Shown: positions 23,250 through 34,058 of the stretch, in pieces
How the letters are laid out: each line of letters opens with the position of its first letter
How positions within the stretch are numbered: position 1 is the first letter of the stretch
NCBI GenBank assembly: GCA_932294295.1
Contig: OW028576.1
Coordinates: 24,993,227-25,057,226 of the forward strand
Reading direction: 5' to 3'
Source: Alitta virens
Lineage: Eukaryota > Annelida > Polychaeta > Phyllodocida > Nereididae
Length of the DNA: 64,000 nt
Translations under genes and position numbers: made by a program
Notes under the pieces: model-generated
What the model was told of the DNA's origin: nothing
The model's input: the letters and a program-made list of their open reading frames with translations, nothing else
The model's database searches: none

Positions 23250-24072
23250 TTACACCACGGTGGTTTGCATCTCGCACATTTCCACATCGTTGAGCATTGT
23301 TTGTGGGTAACTGGAGCTGTCCCTTAGGGCATTGGTCTGGCTACAGCTTCTGCTCCTCTTCTTGCACGCACAGCATATCTGTAACGATGAAGTTATGACC
23401 TTTTAAAAAATGTTCTAGTGCTGTTTATCTAGATATATATATGTATTTGTTAAGATACACTTATACTTACTAACACAACCAGCACTACTAGTGAGATGAT
23501 ACCAACCAAAATAAGGTATATCGTAATTGGTCTTGCAGTGTTACCAGCAGCACTGGTTTCGGTGGTGGTGGTGGGGACCATGATCTTGTTGACGTTCCCA
23601 GAAGCACTGACCTTGGTGATGGTGGTAAGATCCATGGTGTTGGGGTCGGTTGTGTCACTCGCTTCCGTTCGGTTTCCGGTCAGGTATTGGTCACCTGAAA
23701 AATCTTCTAGATCTGAGGGAAAAAAATTAAAGTAGGTAAAATAATATGGTTGTGAAGCATACAAGACATAGACTTTTTATGACCTCTAAGATTTCAGTAA
23801 TGGCAGCACTTACCAAAATAACACAGAATGTAGCCTGATCGCATGGCCCTGGTCCTGCAAAAAGGAGTTCCGGTCATGTCGATCTGCTCGATTTTACCGA
23901 GGGATTGAAAGTTCGGAGGTAGACTCAGATCCGTGTACGAGCAGTCTATTTGCAGTTTACGCTGTTCATCCTTTTCACACTTGCACCCTTTACAGGTGTA
24001 CACATCGTTGCACCTGCCGAGTGCGTGCATTGATAAGGTAATGAACAGGGGCAAATACATCTTCACGTTCAT
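23250..24072 (-). CDS. Spliced type I membrane protein with LRRNT-like ectodomain
   Basis: Three exons join in phase: 24072-23814, 23712-23471 and 23378-23250 (259+242+129 nt, 209 codons plus stop). Donors read GTAAGT at both introns and acceptors read CAG. Exon 1 encodes a hydrophobic signal peptide and a Cys-rich module (CKGCKC...IDCSYTDLSLPP) resembling an LRR N-terminal cap plus one repeat. Exon 2 encodes a Thr/Ser-rich stalk and a transmembrane helix (about ITIYLILVGIISLVVLVVLV). Exon 3 starts with a juxtamembrane CCACKKRSR and a short cytoplasmic tail. Role unknown; a surface receptor mimic, adhesion protein or virion membrane protein are all possible. It lies next to the left terminal repeat, apart from the core genes, where captured accessory genes would be expected. 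The splice model is mine and needs RNA support, but three independent phase matches make it strong. Confidence 0.75.
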
Positions 24073-24111
24073 TTTTGCTCTACAGTTTTACTCCAATCAC
24101 TCCAATCTTAT

Positions 24112-24330
24112 CCAATATTTTGCTCAACTATCACTGTAATCCTTGCCTCACAATTTAAATTCAAACCAATATTTTGCTCAACTATCACTGCAATCCTTGT
24201 TTAACCTTTTAAATTCATCCAATATTTTGCTCAACTATCACTGTAATCCTTGCTCAACAGTTTAATTTCAGACCAATATTTTGATCAACTATCAATCTCA
24301 ATCTTTGTTCAACAAATTTAAATCAATCCA
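24112..24330. repeat. 54-bp tandem repeat upstream of the membrane gene
   Basis: Four units start at 24112, 24166, 24219 and 24273 with 'ccaatatttt', then 'gctcaactatcact', then 'aatccttg'. They begin 40 bases upstream of the membrane-protein start codon, so they probably overlap its promoter. Each unit has an inverted CCAAT-type word; function is inference. Confidence 0.85.
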
Positions 24331-25062
24331 CTTTTAAATCAATCCAATTCACTGCTTAGTAACATTTCACCCAATTCACTGCTTAATCAACTGAGAAGCA
24401 CGTGATTCTTCCGCATATTAGTGCCAAGAAAATGCAGATTTTGGCAGAGACGTGCAATGGTGATAACAGTTGATATTGTGTTTTATCTTAATGCTAATGC
24501 TAATGCATATGCAAGTGACTGCGTTGTTGATGAGTAATGGTAGTTGGATTTAACTATTGTAGGGAATATGTTCCTTGTGTTAAGTGAAAATGAAATACTA
24601 ATGATTGTTTGATTTTTCTTTATTGATCCAATCATAGACAGATACAAAGAAAATATTATATATATATAGCTTTGCACACATCCGTCTTATGTAGCAGTAG
24701 TAATAGTAGTGGTAGTAGTAAAGTAGTAGCGGCAGTAGTAGTAACAGTAGTAGTAAGTGTGCGGTTTTGTCAATATGGTGTATTATCGCAAAACAATCAA
24801 AGCAAGTAGTAAATATGACTGTATAGAGTTCATTGTGTCAAATTTAAAAACAATCCGTTTTGTCCAGGCAGGGTTTTTATATCAATACTGCTGTTCACGG
24901 GAGGAGTCTGTATATCAATGCTGTTGACTTAAGTCATTTTCATGCGTTTGTGACATTCTCGCCTTTTCATAGCTTTCCGGATCCACTTCTTTCCATCTCG
25001 GCTTGGGTCTGTGAAAGGTACAGGGTGGGTCGTATTGTTTGCCAGGTGGAAACTAACGATCT
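24331..25062. other. Non-coding stretch inside the Polinton
   Basis: Holds an (AGT)n-like microsatellite at about 24693-24757 and no recognised gene. Frames on both strands lack family features. It is more AT-rich than the rest of the element and could contain lost coding sequence. Confidence 0.5.
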
Positions 25063-25863
25063 TTATTTTTCTACCGCAGGCTTTTTCTCCAGTGTCTCCC
25101 ATGTTTCCAATACCATTGGCATTAGGGCATCTGTATATGCTCTGTATAGCGTAATTCTGTTCTCATGATCTCTAACAAATTTTGGTTCGTATTTGGTCAG
25201 ATCAGCGGTGTTGTACTGCTCTTGGTTGAACTGCAAGTTGCGGCTAAGCCGGTCTACCGCTGTTTCTATGATATCCTTATCTTTGATTTTCCCCTCTTTG
25301 TTTAGCTTTTCATATTCTGGATGATGTGGTTCCGCTCTGTAGTGTTCTTCTACCAGTTTGTCAATTGTTGCTGTGGGCACTTTGCATCTGTCATCCGTGA
25401 TATTGTAGGCGCATGTTGTGATTAGGAAGTATAGTTCGTCTTGGGAGTGATTGTGTTGATTGGGCACCTTATCAGGTAGTAATTCATTCATACACGTCCT
25501 TACGTGTGTCACGTGGAAATCCTCCTTTTGCCTATAGTTCTCGTATTCTCCCAAGAACCATGAAGGTAGTAGCTGTTCTCTGTTTTCCCATTTTAATAGA
25601 ATGTTGGCTTGTTGTCTGGGGACTTTGGTGGTTAGGTAGTCCACCATGGTGTTGAGGTTGGTGAACTTGGGTGGTATTCCTAGCTTTTTTGAGCTGGGTT
25701 CCGCCCTGCGTACGCTCCCAAGGTTGCTCGATCCTTCCGCTAAAGCATCTTGTAAGATCACCGCGAGTTGTTGCAGGCATTTCCGTGTGGTTCTACTCAT
25801 TTTTTCCGTTTTGCGCTTAGGCATATTGTTGTTTCGCTTGTGTTCTTTTTGTGGTTCTCCCAA
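25063..25863 (-). CDS. Conserved hypothetical with HHPEY motif (DUF5662-like)
   Basis: Up to 266 residues, uninterrupted. Around residues 138-184 it has HNHSQDEL followed by EHYRAEPHHPEYE, which resembles the two His-rich motifs of the DUF5662 family (HD.SK and HH.EYW), proteins of unknown function found in phages and large DNA viruses. The clustered His and acidic residues suggest a metal site, which is inference. The first ATG (25863) overlaps the polymerase end by 67 bases; ATGs at residues 14 and 22 would reduce or nearly remove the overlap and are as plausible. It follows the polymerase on the same strand, so it may be co-transcribed. Confidence 0.6.
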   Translation of the reverse strand: MGEPQKEHKRNNNMPKRKTEKMSRTTRKCLQQLAVILQDALAEGSSNLGSVRRAEPSSKKLGIPPKFTNLNTMVDYLTTKVPRQQANILLKWENREQLLPSWFLGEYENYRQKEDFHVTHVRTCMNELLPDKVPNQHNHSQDELYFLITTCAYNITDDRCKVPTATIDKLVEEHYRAEPHHPEYEKLNKEGKIKDKDIIETAVDRLSRNLQFNQEQYNTADLTKYEPKFVRDHENRITLYRAYTDALMPMVLETWETLEKKPAVEK

Positions 25864-28800
25864 GGGACCGTGTCAATGTGTCCGTACGGTAATGCCTCAA
25901 TCCCACCTTCGCACAAATACCTCTTGTTGTCAAAAGGGCTAAGCGCTTTCTTCTCCTGTTGTATACTATACATATGGTGTTTGAAACTGCGCAAGTGATT
26001 ACTAACTACTTGAGTTTGAGTGTTTTCCTGTAACACACGTAATAAGTCCTCATGTTTGATATTCTCCAGTTTGTTCCTTGGTATACCTTTACCTACCACT
26101 TTGTGGTTGTTTTGGTACTCGATGCTGTAGCTTTTCGCCCTGAGACCAACGAACGAGCTGATGGGTTGACCCCTGCCTTCGTCTTTCAGGTAAAAGAGTT
26201 CCCCAGCATGGTTGTCGTCATAGAACGGGTGATCTGTTGGGTAGTTCCCAAAGTCGATGATCCCCATATTTTCCAAGTCCTGGAGCGCGTTGCTTTCGGT
26301 GGTGATGTGGTATAGTAACGAGTCGGTGTCTGTCATGCACAAACGTAGGTTCAAGCGCCCATATTTGTTTAGGAAGTGATCATAGTGCATTCGCATCAGG
26401 TGAAGTTCAAGGATCGCCATGCCAATATGATATGGAGTTTTTACGAAATTTCTCCTGTGCGCGCTGGTTATTTGCACCACTTGTGGGTGAATAACGTCTG
26501 CGTGTTTGAAACGGGGGGAACTCACTGATCTGAGAACTTGTTGCCCATCGGTTACAATTTTCATTGCATTTTTCTTCTCGATGTTCATGATGGTTTTACC
26601 GAAAATTGCATTGCAACTCAGTTTCCACATTTGCTTTTCATCTGGTGAGGTACCTGGTTTGAAGATGGCGTTTTGTTGGAATCGTAGAACTCTGTGTATC
26701 CGTTGTAGCTTCATGCCCTTTTTCAGGTAGAATTGCAGGTTCTCAATGTGACATACATAGCGTTTCTTGTCGTATTGCGTGGACAAAAGTTTGGGTATTT
26801 TGTCTGGTTTGATGTTGAGCTTGGTGGCTAATGCCTGTGCGTAGGGTGACAGGCTCTCCTTTACCACCACCCTGTGTTCTGGGGCAAGCGGTAGGTCTTT
26901 GGTGAGATCATGGATGTCCGCGGGGTACTTAAGGTCACACTCGATCATGTAACCTACTTTGTCCTGCGGAGGGTAGTTTTCGATTTTCACCTTCATGTCC
27001 TCCTTGTTCCAGTTTTCTTCCCAGCGAAAGTTTTTGTGTGGGAGTTTTTTGGTCATGATGGAACTGTATAGAGCATTGCAATCCAAGTACAACAGGTACG
27101 ATTTGGGTTGCTTACATACATGTCCTTCCCGTACACAAAGTCTAGTTTGACGCCCGTGTATCGCAACATGCAGTCATATGAGAGCCCTGGTAAGGAAAGG
27201 TATTTCGTGCTATCCAACCCAAAGCGTTCAAGAAAGAAGTTGCGGTAGTTTTCAAACTCGTCAGCTAAGAGTGTCACGTCTGTTTGCAGGTAAATCTTCA
27301 TATACGCCATGAGGTTCGTACACTTGAAATGCTCCCAGACTTTTTCAGCGTGCTCGTAATCGGAGGAAGATATTTCTGCTTCCCGCAAGTTGTCATAGAA
27401 GGACGTTTTGTCTGGAAATTTCGTTGTTACCCAAAGGATGTCCTCACTTGTAACGTATTCATACGGGAAGACACCTTTTTTTGTCAGCAATTCCAGACCT
27501 TGGTCATCGTCGGGTATGCATTTTTCGCTTATGGTGATTTTTTTTTGCGAGCTTTTCATGATGTTGATAAGGGATGCCAGTGAGCCACTCAAGTGATTGA
27601 AAGAATCAATAACGACCATCCTCCCACCGAACAACTCCATGGACATGATATTCTCCCAGTCTTACCTATTAAACGCATTTGCTGTTGCTCAAGGTGGTGC
27701 ACATTCTGGATGAGGAAGTGAATGTCAAAACGTCCACCGTTGTGAAATATCAGTGGGGTCCTTTTAAATCGTGTATCCGTTCCGTTGAGGTTACAGGCAT
27801 TGCAGATGGCACCCAAATAGTTTCTTCTTCGTTTAATGTGGTCATGGTCTCTCAACTTGTTCAGCTCGTTGCGCCAGAAAGGGGTGAGACAAATGTAGCA
27901 TTTTTCTGAGGCCAAGTGTTTCCTCTCTTGTTCTCTGCTCATGTTAATCGGGTGAACGGTGTTCAAGAGGATGTTATCCATGAATTTTATTTCTTCTTGC
28001 AACGTGCGGTAAAAACTTGCTATGCAATTTGACCCTGTGTGTATAACAGGGCTCTCTTGGTCATATTCCCTTACCCGGCACACCCTTAGACATGCAATTG
28101 CCACCGGAACGTGCCTTTTGGTTCTTTTGGTTTTGGTATGGTTTTCCCGGGTGAAATCATCGGACAGGACTGTTTCCAAGTCACAGTAGTACACAAAAGG
28201 GTGCTTGTTGAGGTTGTTGAAGTTACAAAATTCTTGCTTGACGTCTTTTCCCATGAAGACCAGATTGCTTGATGTCTCACCTTGCCGGGCATTGCGCGCC
28301 GCCCCTTGACAGTCTGAACACTGGTGGTGTTGTTGCCTCCGGTTGAACCGTCCACATTTTTGGCAGTTTTCCTTTTTGACTGCTGGCAAAATTTAAAAAG
28401 CAATTCCAGCTTTTTATCAGGTGAAAATGTTTTTTGTACAAAAGCAGGTTTATTTGTTGCTGTTGCCCACCTTCGCTTTTGTAAAGGAAGTAAAGGTTTT
28501 CGTCTTTTCTGAGGACTAACACGTTAATCGTCAACTTGTTCCTCTTCTCGAATTCTGGTATCTGGTTCAGTCTGACGGGGTACACCAGGGTGCTGACGTC
28601 CAACGTATTTTCGAATTGCTCATAATGGTGTGGTCCGTAGCTTTTCTTGTTCTTACCCTCCTGCCGGGTTACGAGGTGCAGTTCTGCGAGAACGCAGAAG
28701 AGGAAGCATCTTTGATCGTGCGTTTGTGGGAAGGTAAGAATGCTGCGGTAATGTTTGACAAACTTTGGTGGGAGAAGCGCCTCCCGTACGTTCTTGTACC

Positions 28801-29203
28801 TACCTCCCCCTCCCCACGTGGAGTACCGGTACACGTTTATTTGGGAGTGCTCAAGGCGACGTAGTGTCCACCCACTGCCTTCTTTCATGTACATATTGTA
28901 AGCGTCCAAGATTTTCTGTTGACTGAGTTGCAGAGTCTTTGCTATGTCTTGTTCCATTAATATTATCTGGACTGGGGAGCGAAAGCAGGGTGAAGTGTAA
29001 ATATAACTCTCCCCCTGTCTCTTCTGTAGACGCACTACTATTTTTACATCAAATTTGAGGGAATTGTGTTTTTTCCACAACCCTTTCAAGTGCGCGCCCC
29101 ATGCTTTCTCACACTTCACCAAGTAGAGCTCCACATCGTACTTGGTTTTACCCTGAGGTAAACATTTCTTTTCAAAAATGACATCATTCAAAATCCTAGG
29201 CAT
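25797..29203 (-). pseudogene. polB: Protein-primed DNA polymerase B (frameshifted)
   Basis: The replicative polymerase of Polintons, using a protein primer at the terminal repeats. Reading 5' to 3' on the minus strand there are four frame segments: 29203-28277, 28389-27589, 27646-27053 and 27092-25797, with breaks near 28390, 27655 and 27095. The second segment has a Cys-rich finger (CQKCGRF...CSDC), the exonuclease motif YCDLETVL, an endonuclease VII-like insertion (DHDHI...YLGAICNACN) and HNGGRFDIHF. The third has the exo III motif YLQTDVTLLADEF. The fourth has motif A (YLDCNALYSSIM), motif B (KLSCNAIFGK) and motif C (MTDTDS). Catalytic residues are all present, so the lesions are recent single-base shifts, or sequencing errors in some cases. 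Total length, about 1,135 codons, is normal for the family. Confidence 0.92.
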
Positions 29204-29816
29204 GGGTGAGCTGGTTCAAGCAGGGTGTGGTCGCTTCACAACCTGGAGCTCTTTGACAACACTGCAAAGTTTTACCACCGTCACACACTCTTGGGAATGA
29301 GCAGATTTTTCCTATTTTTTTCGCTACGTATCTCCTTATGTAATCGTCTGCATCTGCCTTTCGGTTTAAAAGCGTAATTATCGTCCGGAAGCTCAGACCT
29401 TTGATGCGACTGTCAAGGAAGTAGATGCAATGCTGTCCATACACTTTTGTTTGAGGTTTTTGAAGATGTATACCATTATACGCCAGTAACCAGTCCTCTC
29501 CCTTTTTGGGGATGGGGAAGAGTGGGGGTAAACCAAAACTATCAAAGTACTCTATTGTCCTTCTCCCAAGCGCTTGATGTAAACATATAGCAACCCAATG
29601 ACTGCCCTCATCCTCGGCCACGTCGACGTTGACTATGAGGCATTTCATCTTTTTCCTACCTAGGGTGAGGGGTGGGATTTTGTCCGAAGGGAACACCCCC
29701 AGGAAGTTTGGTTGTTGTTGGAAAATCCTTTGCAGTTGCACAGTGTTCATGGTTTTCACTGTTTCCACTATCCTCCATTCAATGCGTGTGGTGTCCCGCT
29801 TTTTTCCCCCTCCCAA
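29196..29816 (-). CDS. Adenain-like cysteine protease
   Basis: The capsid maturation protease of Polintons, related to adenovirus protease and the Ulp1/SENP clan. Visible catalytic set: His73 in GSHWVAI, Asp92 in EYFDSFG, Gln128 and Cys130 in KVYGQHCIYFL. Uninterrupted, 206 codons from the first ATG; the second ATG at residue 23 (MNTVQLQ) gives a start closer to that of relatives. A Cys-rich tail (about residues 172-201) is an addition beyond the core. It lies between polymerase and major capsid gene on the same strand and overlaps the polymerase start by 8 bases. It probably cleaves capsid precursors. Confidence 0.9.
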   Translation of the reverse strand: MGGGKKRDTTRIEWRIVETVKTMNTVQLQRIFQQQPNFLGVFPSDKIPPLTLGRKKMKCLIVNVDVAEDEGSHWVAICLHQALGRRTIEYFDSFGLPPLFPIPKKGEDWLLAYNGIHLQKPQTKVYGQHCIYFLDSRIKGLSFRTIITLLNRKADADDYIRRYVAKKIGKICSFPRVCDGGKTLQCCQRAPGCEATTPCLNQLTHA

Positions 29817-29821
29817 GTGCT

Positions 29822-31076
29822 TTAACTGAGGGTCCGATAAGCTCGTTCCTTATCACAAGTCAAGATGGCTTCTTTCTCAAACATCACAACCATGGCCACA
29901 GAGTGGTTTGGTGGATCACTGGTCCTCATATCTACCGACACTACCCCACTCTTTGGTTGATGGAAATGATCCAACCCATGTTCTCCATCCTCCGTCAGGT
30001 CGAAGACGTATATGAAATGACTGTTTTTGAACTGCTCGTAATCGATCAATGGTTCATTATTGAACAACCCACCAGTACTTGTAAACATCATGGTGTAGGG
30101 TATGACATAATCGTTGTTTGTTAGATCTATTTTCATAGGATCGTTGGGAATACTCTTCCCATTCACCTTCAGGTCCACATCCGTTACGCTGAAGTGTTTG
30201 AAATTGAAGGGGGTTTCTTCCATTGCCCGTCTAGTGCATCTGTATCGACCAACCCAATAGCGATCCTGGTAGGTAGATGACCAGAGTACAAGTTAGGTTC
30301 ATTGAGCGTATTTGCTGTTCCACCAAAGGTGAAGAACCGCATCTCACATTGCTTTGTGGGGTACTTTACTAGGTTATTTTCCAGCGTTTGCTCCACAGCC
30401 AGACGCAGACTTTCTCTCGGTCGGACCATCCGCACTTGGAGGAAAGCCTCTTGGATGATGATCGCAAAAGTTTTGGTGTCCACGTTCGCGATGAGACCAA
30501 AATTGGGATCCACCCTGGTTAATCTGATTTTGACATGGGTCCTGTTTTGGACTGTCTGTTTTGCGTGCAAAAATCCAAGTGTAAAGGACTTACACTGGCG
30601 AAAGGCGTGGAGTATTTACTCAAGGTATAACGTTGGTGTAACCCAGTGTTTGTACAAGTGGACTTGTCCATTGCTGTACGAATTGCGTCCACATCGATCG
30701 TATCTGTGTCAGGGTAATAACCGTTGACAGCTAGTTGCGTATTTTTGGTCTCTTTACCAAATGAGAGGAAAACTTGAAGGAAGCTTTTGTACGGGTACAG
30801 GTTGTTACTGGTTTCTACAAGCTCCCCATTCAGGTGTAATTCAATGTTTTGAAACAGTGTGTTCCCAAAGTAGTTAATTGGGGCCACCTTCTGATCATCC
30901 GTAGCGTCATTCCCCGCTGCGGGTGCGGTGATTGCCGTCGTACGATCACCTTGCATGATCCGATATTTCAAGTAATGGAAGCAGCTTGATAGGTCGGCGT
31001 AATGCGAGTCGTCAATGTCAAATTCGTATATAAGGGGGGCATTGTTATCGATGCTGCTTGTGGGGTGGATTTTCAT
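29822..31076 (-). pseudogene. Major capsid protein, jelly-roll type (frameshifted)
   Basis: The capsid shell protein of Polintons, related to the double jelly-roll capsid proteins of large DNA viruses. Three overlapping frames run 31076-30519, 30570-30184 and 30223-29822, with breaks near 30560 (a T-run) and 30215. The N-terminal segment has PLIYEFDIDDSHYADLSS and VAPINYFGNTLFQNIELHLN, matching proteins often annotated as 'F54H12.2-like' in animal genomes, which are Polinton capsid genes. The middle segment contains the THVKIRLTRVDPNF strand region and the last one NFKHFSVTDVDLKVNG. About 418 codons in all. Gene order protease then capsid fits other Polintons. Each break is a single-base shift, so decay is light. 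Confidence 0.82.
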
Positions 31077-31102
31077 GTAATAACCTTCTTCCTCCGTAAG
31101 GC

Positions 31103-31630
31103 CTACAGGCGGGGTGGTAAAGAAATCTGTGCCTTCACCTTAGCTTTCCTCCTCCGCTTTGTTGACATCCATGGTTGGTCAAAAATGTCATCGTTGAGTG
31201 AAGGTCTAGGACTTGACTGTCGTTTGGGTCTTTTTCACCTGGTTCGTCCCTGTCCCGTTTGTCCAGCGAAAAAGTTACTTAAAATTTCCCTCCCTTTACT
31301 TTTCAAAACCTCAGCAGGTTTTTTATTATCAATGAAAATGCTTTTTCCAACGTCTAAGGCACCCTTCAAAGCGTGCTTTCCTAAAGACTTTAAGGCTGGT
31401 AAAGCGGCTCGTCTGATAGAGCTAAACAGAGAACCAAAACCAAAGCCTCTCTGTCCTCTGTGACCACGGAAGATGACACCGCTCTCCCAGGGTCGTCCTC
31501 CCCCACGTTGGTTTTGCCTCAACAGACACTGAGCATAGTGCGGGGACGGGACAATCAAGAGGGCTGGGTGGGGAGAGTTGTGGTGGACATTCGTGTTGGG
31601 TGGTCTTGGGTGAACCTGGTTCACCCCCAC
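31103..31630 (-). pseudogene. Small basic capsid-associated protein with internal stop
   Basis: The core reads GFGFGSLFSSIRRAALPALK, then LGKHALKGALDVGKSIFID, an amphipathic Ala/Gly/Lys-rich stretch like the short membrane-active or core proteins (pVI/pX-type) that sit beside the capsid gene in Polintons. A TGA at 31235-31237 interrupts the frame. The same frame continues to a TAG at 31103-31105 with a basic, nuclear-localisation-like end (STKRRRKAKVKAQ). The true start is unclear: the first ATG gives a low-complexity leader that overlaps the repeat protein in another frame. Probable role: condensing DNA or attacking membranes during entry; this is inference from composition and position. Confidence 0.65.
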
Positions 31631-34058
31631 CTTGAGCCCATGCTAGGAGGGCATCATATTTCTTGAAAAAAGACACTTCACCCTCCTCTAAGGTTGATGC
31701 CGTGACTCTTAGTCTTGCATCAAAACCTGGGGAGAACAGGTGTTCCCACAATGCACCCTGGGATTTGTTCATTTTAGTCTTCAAAGTGAGGAACCAAGGG
31801 TAAGTTACCTCAAGGGAGGGGGGTGGTGGCAAGGTCACGTTCACCCATTTCAGCAAACTCAAAACCCGTGGTGGTAAGTTGTCATCCCCTCCTAACTGAC
31901 TCAATTCTTCGACGCAAGCAAGGAGGTGCTGATGGGAGTCCCAAAATTCTTGCAAGGACATCCCCGTCTGCTGGTATAACGGGAAAATTCTAGCTTCACA
32001 CCCTTGCGCATACAGGGCCCACCACAGGAGTGCGGGGGGCTGCTCGATTTGCTCAGCCAGGTGCTTGAACCAGGGAAAATAATTTGAAATGACAAAGGTA
32101 ACAGGTGGAATCCTTTTGAAGAGTACTTCTTCCTGCGTTTTTCCCTCCTGGACTCGACGGGCTTTGGTTAACAAGCGATCATAAAGGTAGAAAAAACTAA
32201 CTTCTCCCATGCGTAGCAATTTAACGACGGCTTCCAGGCGCTCATCAAAACCACCCATATACAAGTGCGTCCAGACCTCCTCTTGGGTTTTGTTTAATTT
32301 TTCCTCCAAAATGCCAAACCAGGGATGGGCCTCCTTGACACGGAAGGGAGGATTCGGGACCGTTGCTCCAGTAAACTTTAACATGTTCAAAGCGGAGGAA
32401 GTGAGGGTGTGTCACTTCTTTAACCTGTTCACCCCCTTAACCACCGAGAGCAAGCTATAATAATTGAACAAGAAAAACTCTCGCTCCATCTGTACCCGTT
32501 CGTTTGTCTTTAAATTCCTCCCCTCACTACCCCACCCATACAAATAGTCCCACAACTTGCCCTGCGAAACACCGAGTGTGGAGCGCAAAGTGCGGAACCA
32601 CCCAAAGTAATTTGAGATTTCAAAATAGGGTGGGTGTGTATATGCTCGTAAGATCATTTGCTCTTCCCGTGCGGCAGTCAATAACTGGTCATAATTTCGA
32701 AAAAAATCTATTTCCGTCATACCCGGACCTTGAGCGGTGACCCTGAATTTCTCGTGGAATGATGGACCATACACAACACGCCAAAGCATATTTTTCGAGA
32801 GACGACCACTTCTCATCAGATTGCAGAACCAGGGGAACTGTTTAGCAATGTCATATAAAGGACAGACCACCCAGCTGGTTTCCCACTCAAAAATTTTCAA
32901 AACCCGCGCAGGTAAGGGTTCTGTGGCTCCTGTTTGATGCAGACTTTGCACAACATCCAGTACCTCACTAAAACCCACTGCAAAGCGGTTTAAGCTGAGA
33001 TTAAGTTTCTGGGACAGAGCTTTATAATCCTTCTTGACTCCCAAGTATAAGAAATTCCACATTTCTTCTTGATTCTTACCCTCAACATCTTGGACCTCCT
33101 GAAACCATGGAAAATAGTTGGCTATTATAAACCAAGGGTTAGGAGCATGGTTTTCTTGAACTAGTGCTTCGAGTTCCATCAGGGCCCTGTTTATGCGCTC
33201 TTCTCAACGCAGCTTACGCAGGGTGGTGCTGGTGTGCCCGTTGAGAATTATCGAAATCAACTTATCCGTTTTAGTGAAAAGTTCCAATGTACTGAGGTCT
33301 CCAATTTGGGCTAGGTCCTCAACCCGGTTGCTGCGCACCGCCTCCAGCAAATACTCTAATAAATTATCCTGGGATTTCCCCGTTGCAGTCATCAAGCGAG
33401 CAAACCATGGGAAGAAATCCTTCAATGAGAAACGTGGTGAGCTATTCATCAGGAGCTGAAAACCAGCCCTTTCCATCAATAACGTTCGCGGAGAGTCTGG
33501 TAAGCGTTCCCATAAGGCCTCGTGCGGGTGGGTTTCCAGATAGACTAACCTCTCCCCAAACATGCGTAGTGTTAGAACTTTGGTTAGGAAGGTAAAATCC
33601 AGTTCCACACCAAAATCTTGCGCCGCTTTTGCCACGCCCACTTCCTCCGTTTCCCCGTAAAGTGATGTCCACAAAGTTGTTTGTTTTTGGCCAGTCACTT
33701 CCTCCAATCGTTTAAACCAGGGGAAGTACTGGGCAAGAACGACTCGTGGGGTGGGGACAGTCGTTGTTGAGCGTCTGGATCGGCTGCGGGGGTACCCAGC
33801 ACTTGGGTTAGACATTTCTAGAGGACCTGCTTCTGGACTCAAGGCTTCCGCTTTGTCTGGTCGATCATCTAAGGATAGGTCAGTCGTGGTCGAGCGCCTT
33901 GTGCGTCCGCTTTGGGGCTCCCCGCCCCGATCATGCGTGTCGGTGGAATCATCGCTTACTAGAGTCCTGCGCATCGGACTCACCCGGAGTTGGATGGGGG
34001 CTCTCCTCCCGTGAAGCGCTATGGGGAGAACTTTCATCAGGGGAGGGGGTCGGAACAC
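31422..34058 (-). pseudogene. Tandem 'FPWF' repeat protein, unknown function
   Basis: One minus-strand frame runs from 34058 to 31422, broken only by in-frame TGA codons at 33204-33206 and 32412-32414. After a Ser/Thr/Asp-rich leader with two RRSTTT words come eight repeats of about 80-100 residues. Each has an aromatic core like NYFPWFxxL, then a K/S-Q-x-x-L-W-x-x-L-Y segment, a variable stretch and an FFxxYDxLL segment. Examples: QYFPWFKRL, DFFPWFARL, NYFPWFQEV, QFPWFCNLM, NYFGWFRTL, HPWFGILEE, NYFPWFKHL, YPWFLTLKT. Spacing and Leu/Trp pattern suggest an all-helical solenoid. I recognise no family. Its place between the small capsid protein and the penton gene argues for a structural or assembly role, but a host-interaction role is equally open. 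Confidence 0.7.

Noticed and set aside
24112..24330. CRISPR-like regular repeats
   Set aside because: Units are contiguous and similar along their whole length with no unique spacers, in animal DNA. They form a minisatellite.
29629..30124. Plus-strand ORFs inside the protease and capsid region
   Set aside because: They are shadows of the minus-strand genes, which carry the catalytic and capsid motifs.
32412..33206. Selenocysteine or programmed readthrough at the TGA codons of the repeat protein
   Set aside because: No SECIS-like structure was recognised and the element has many other lesions, so simple decay is preferred. Kept as a testable alternative in the findings.
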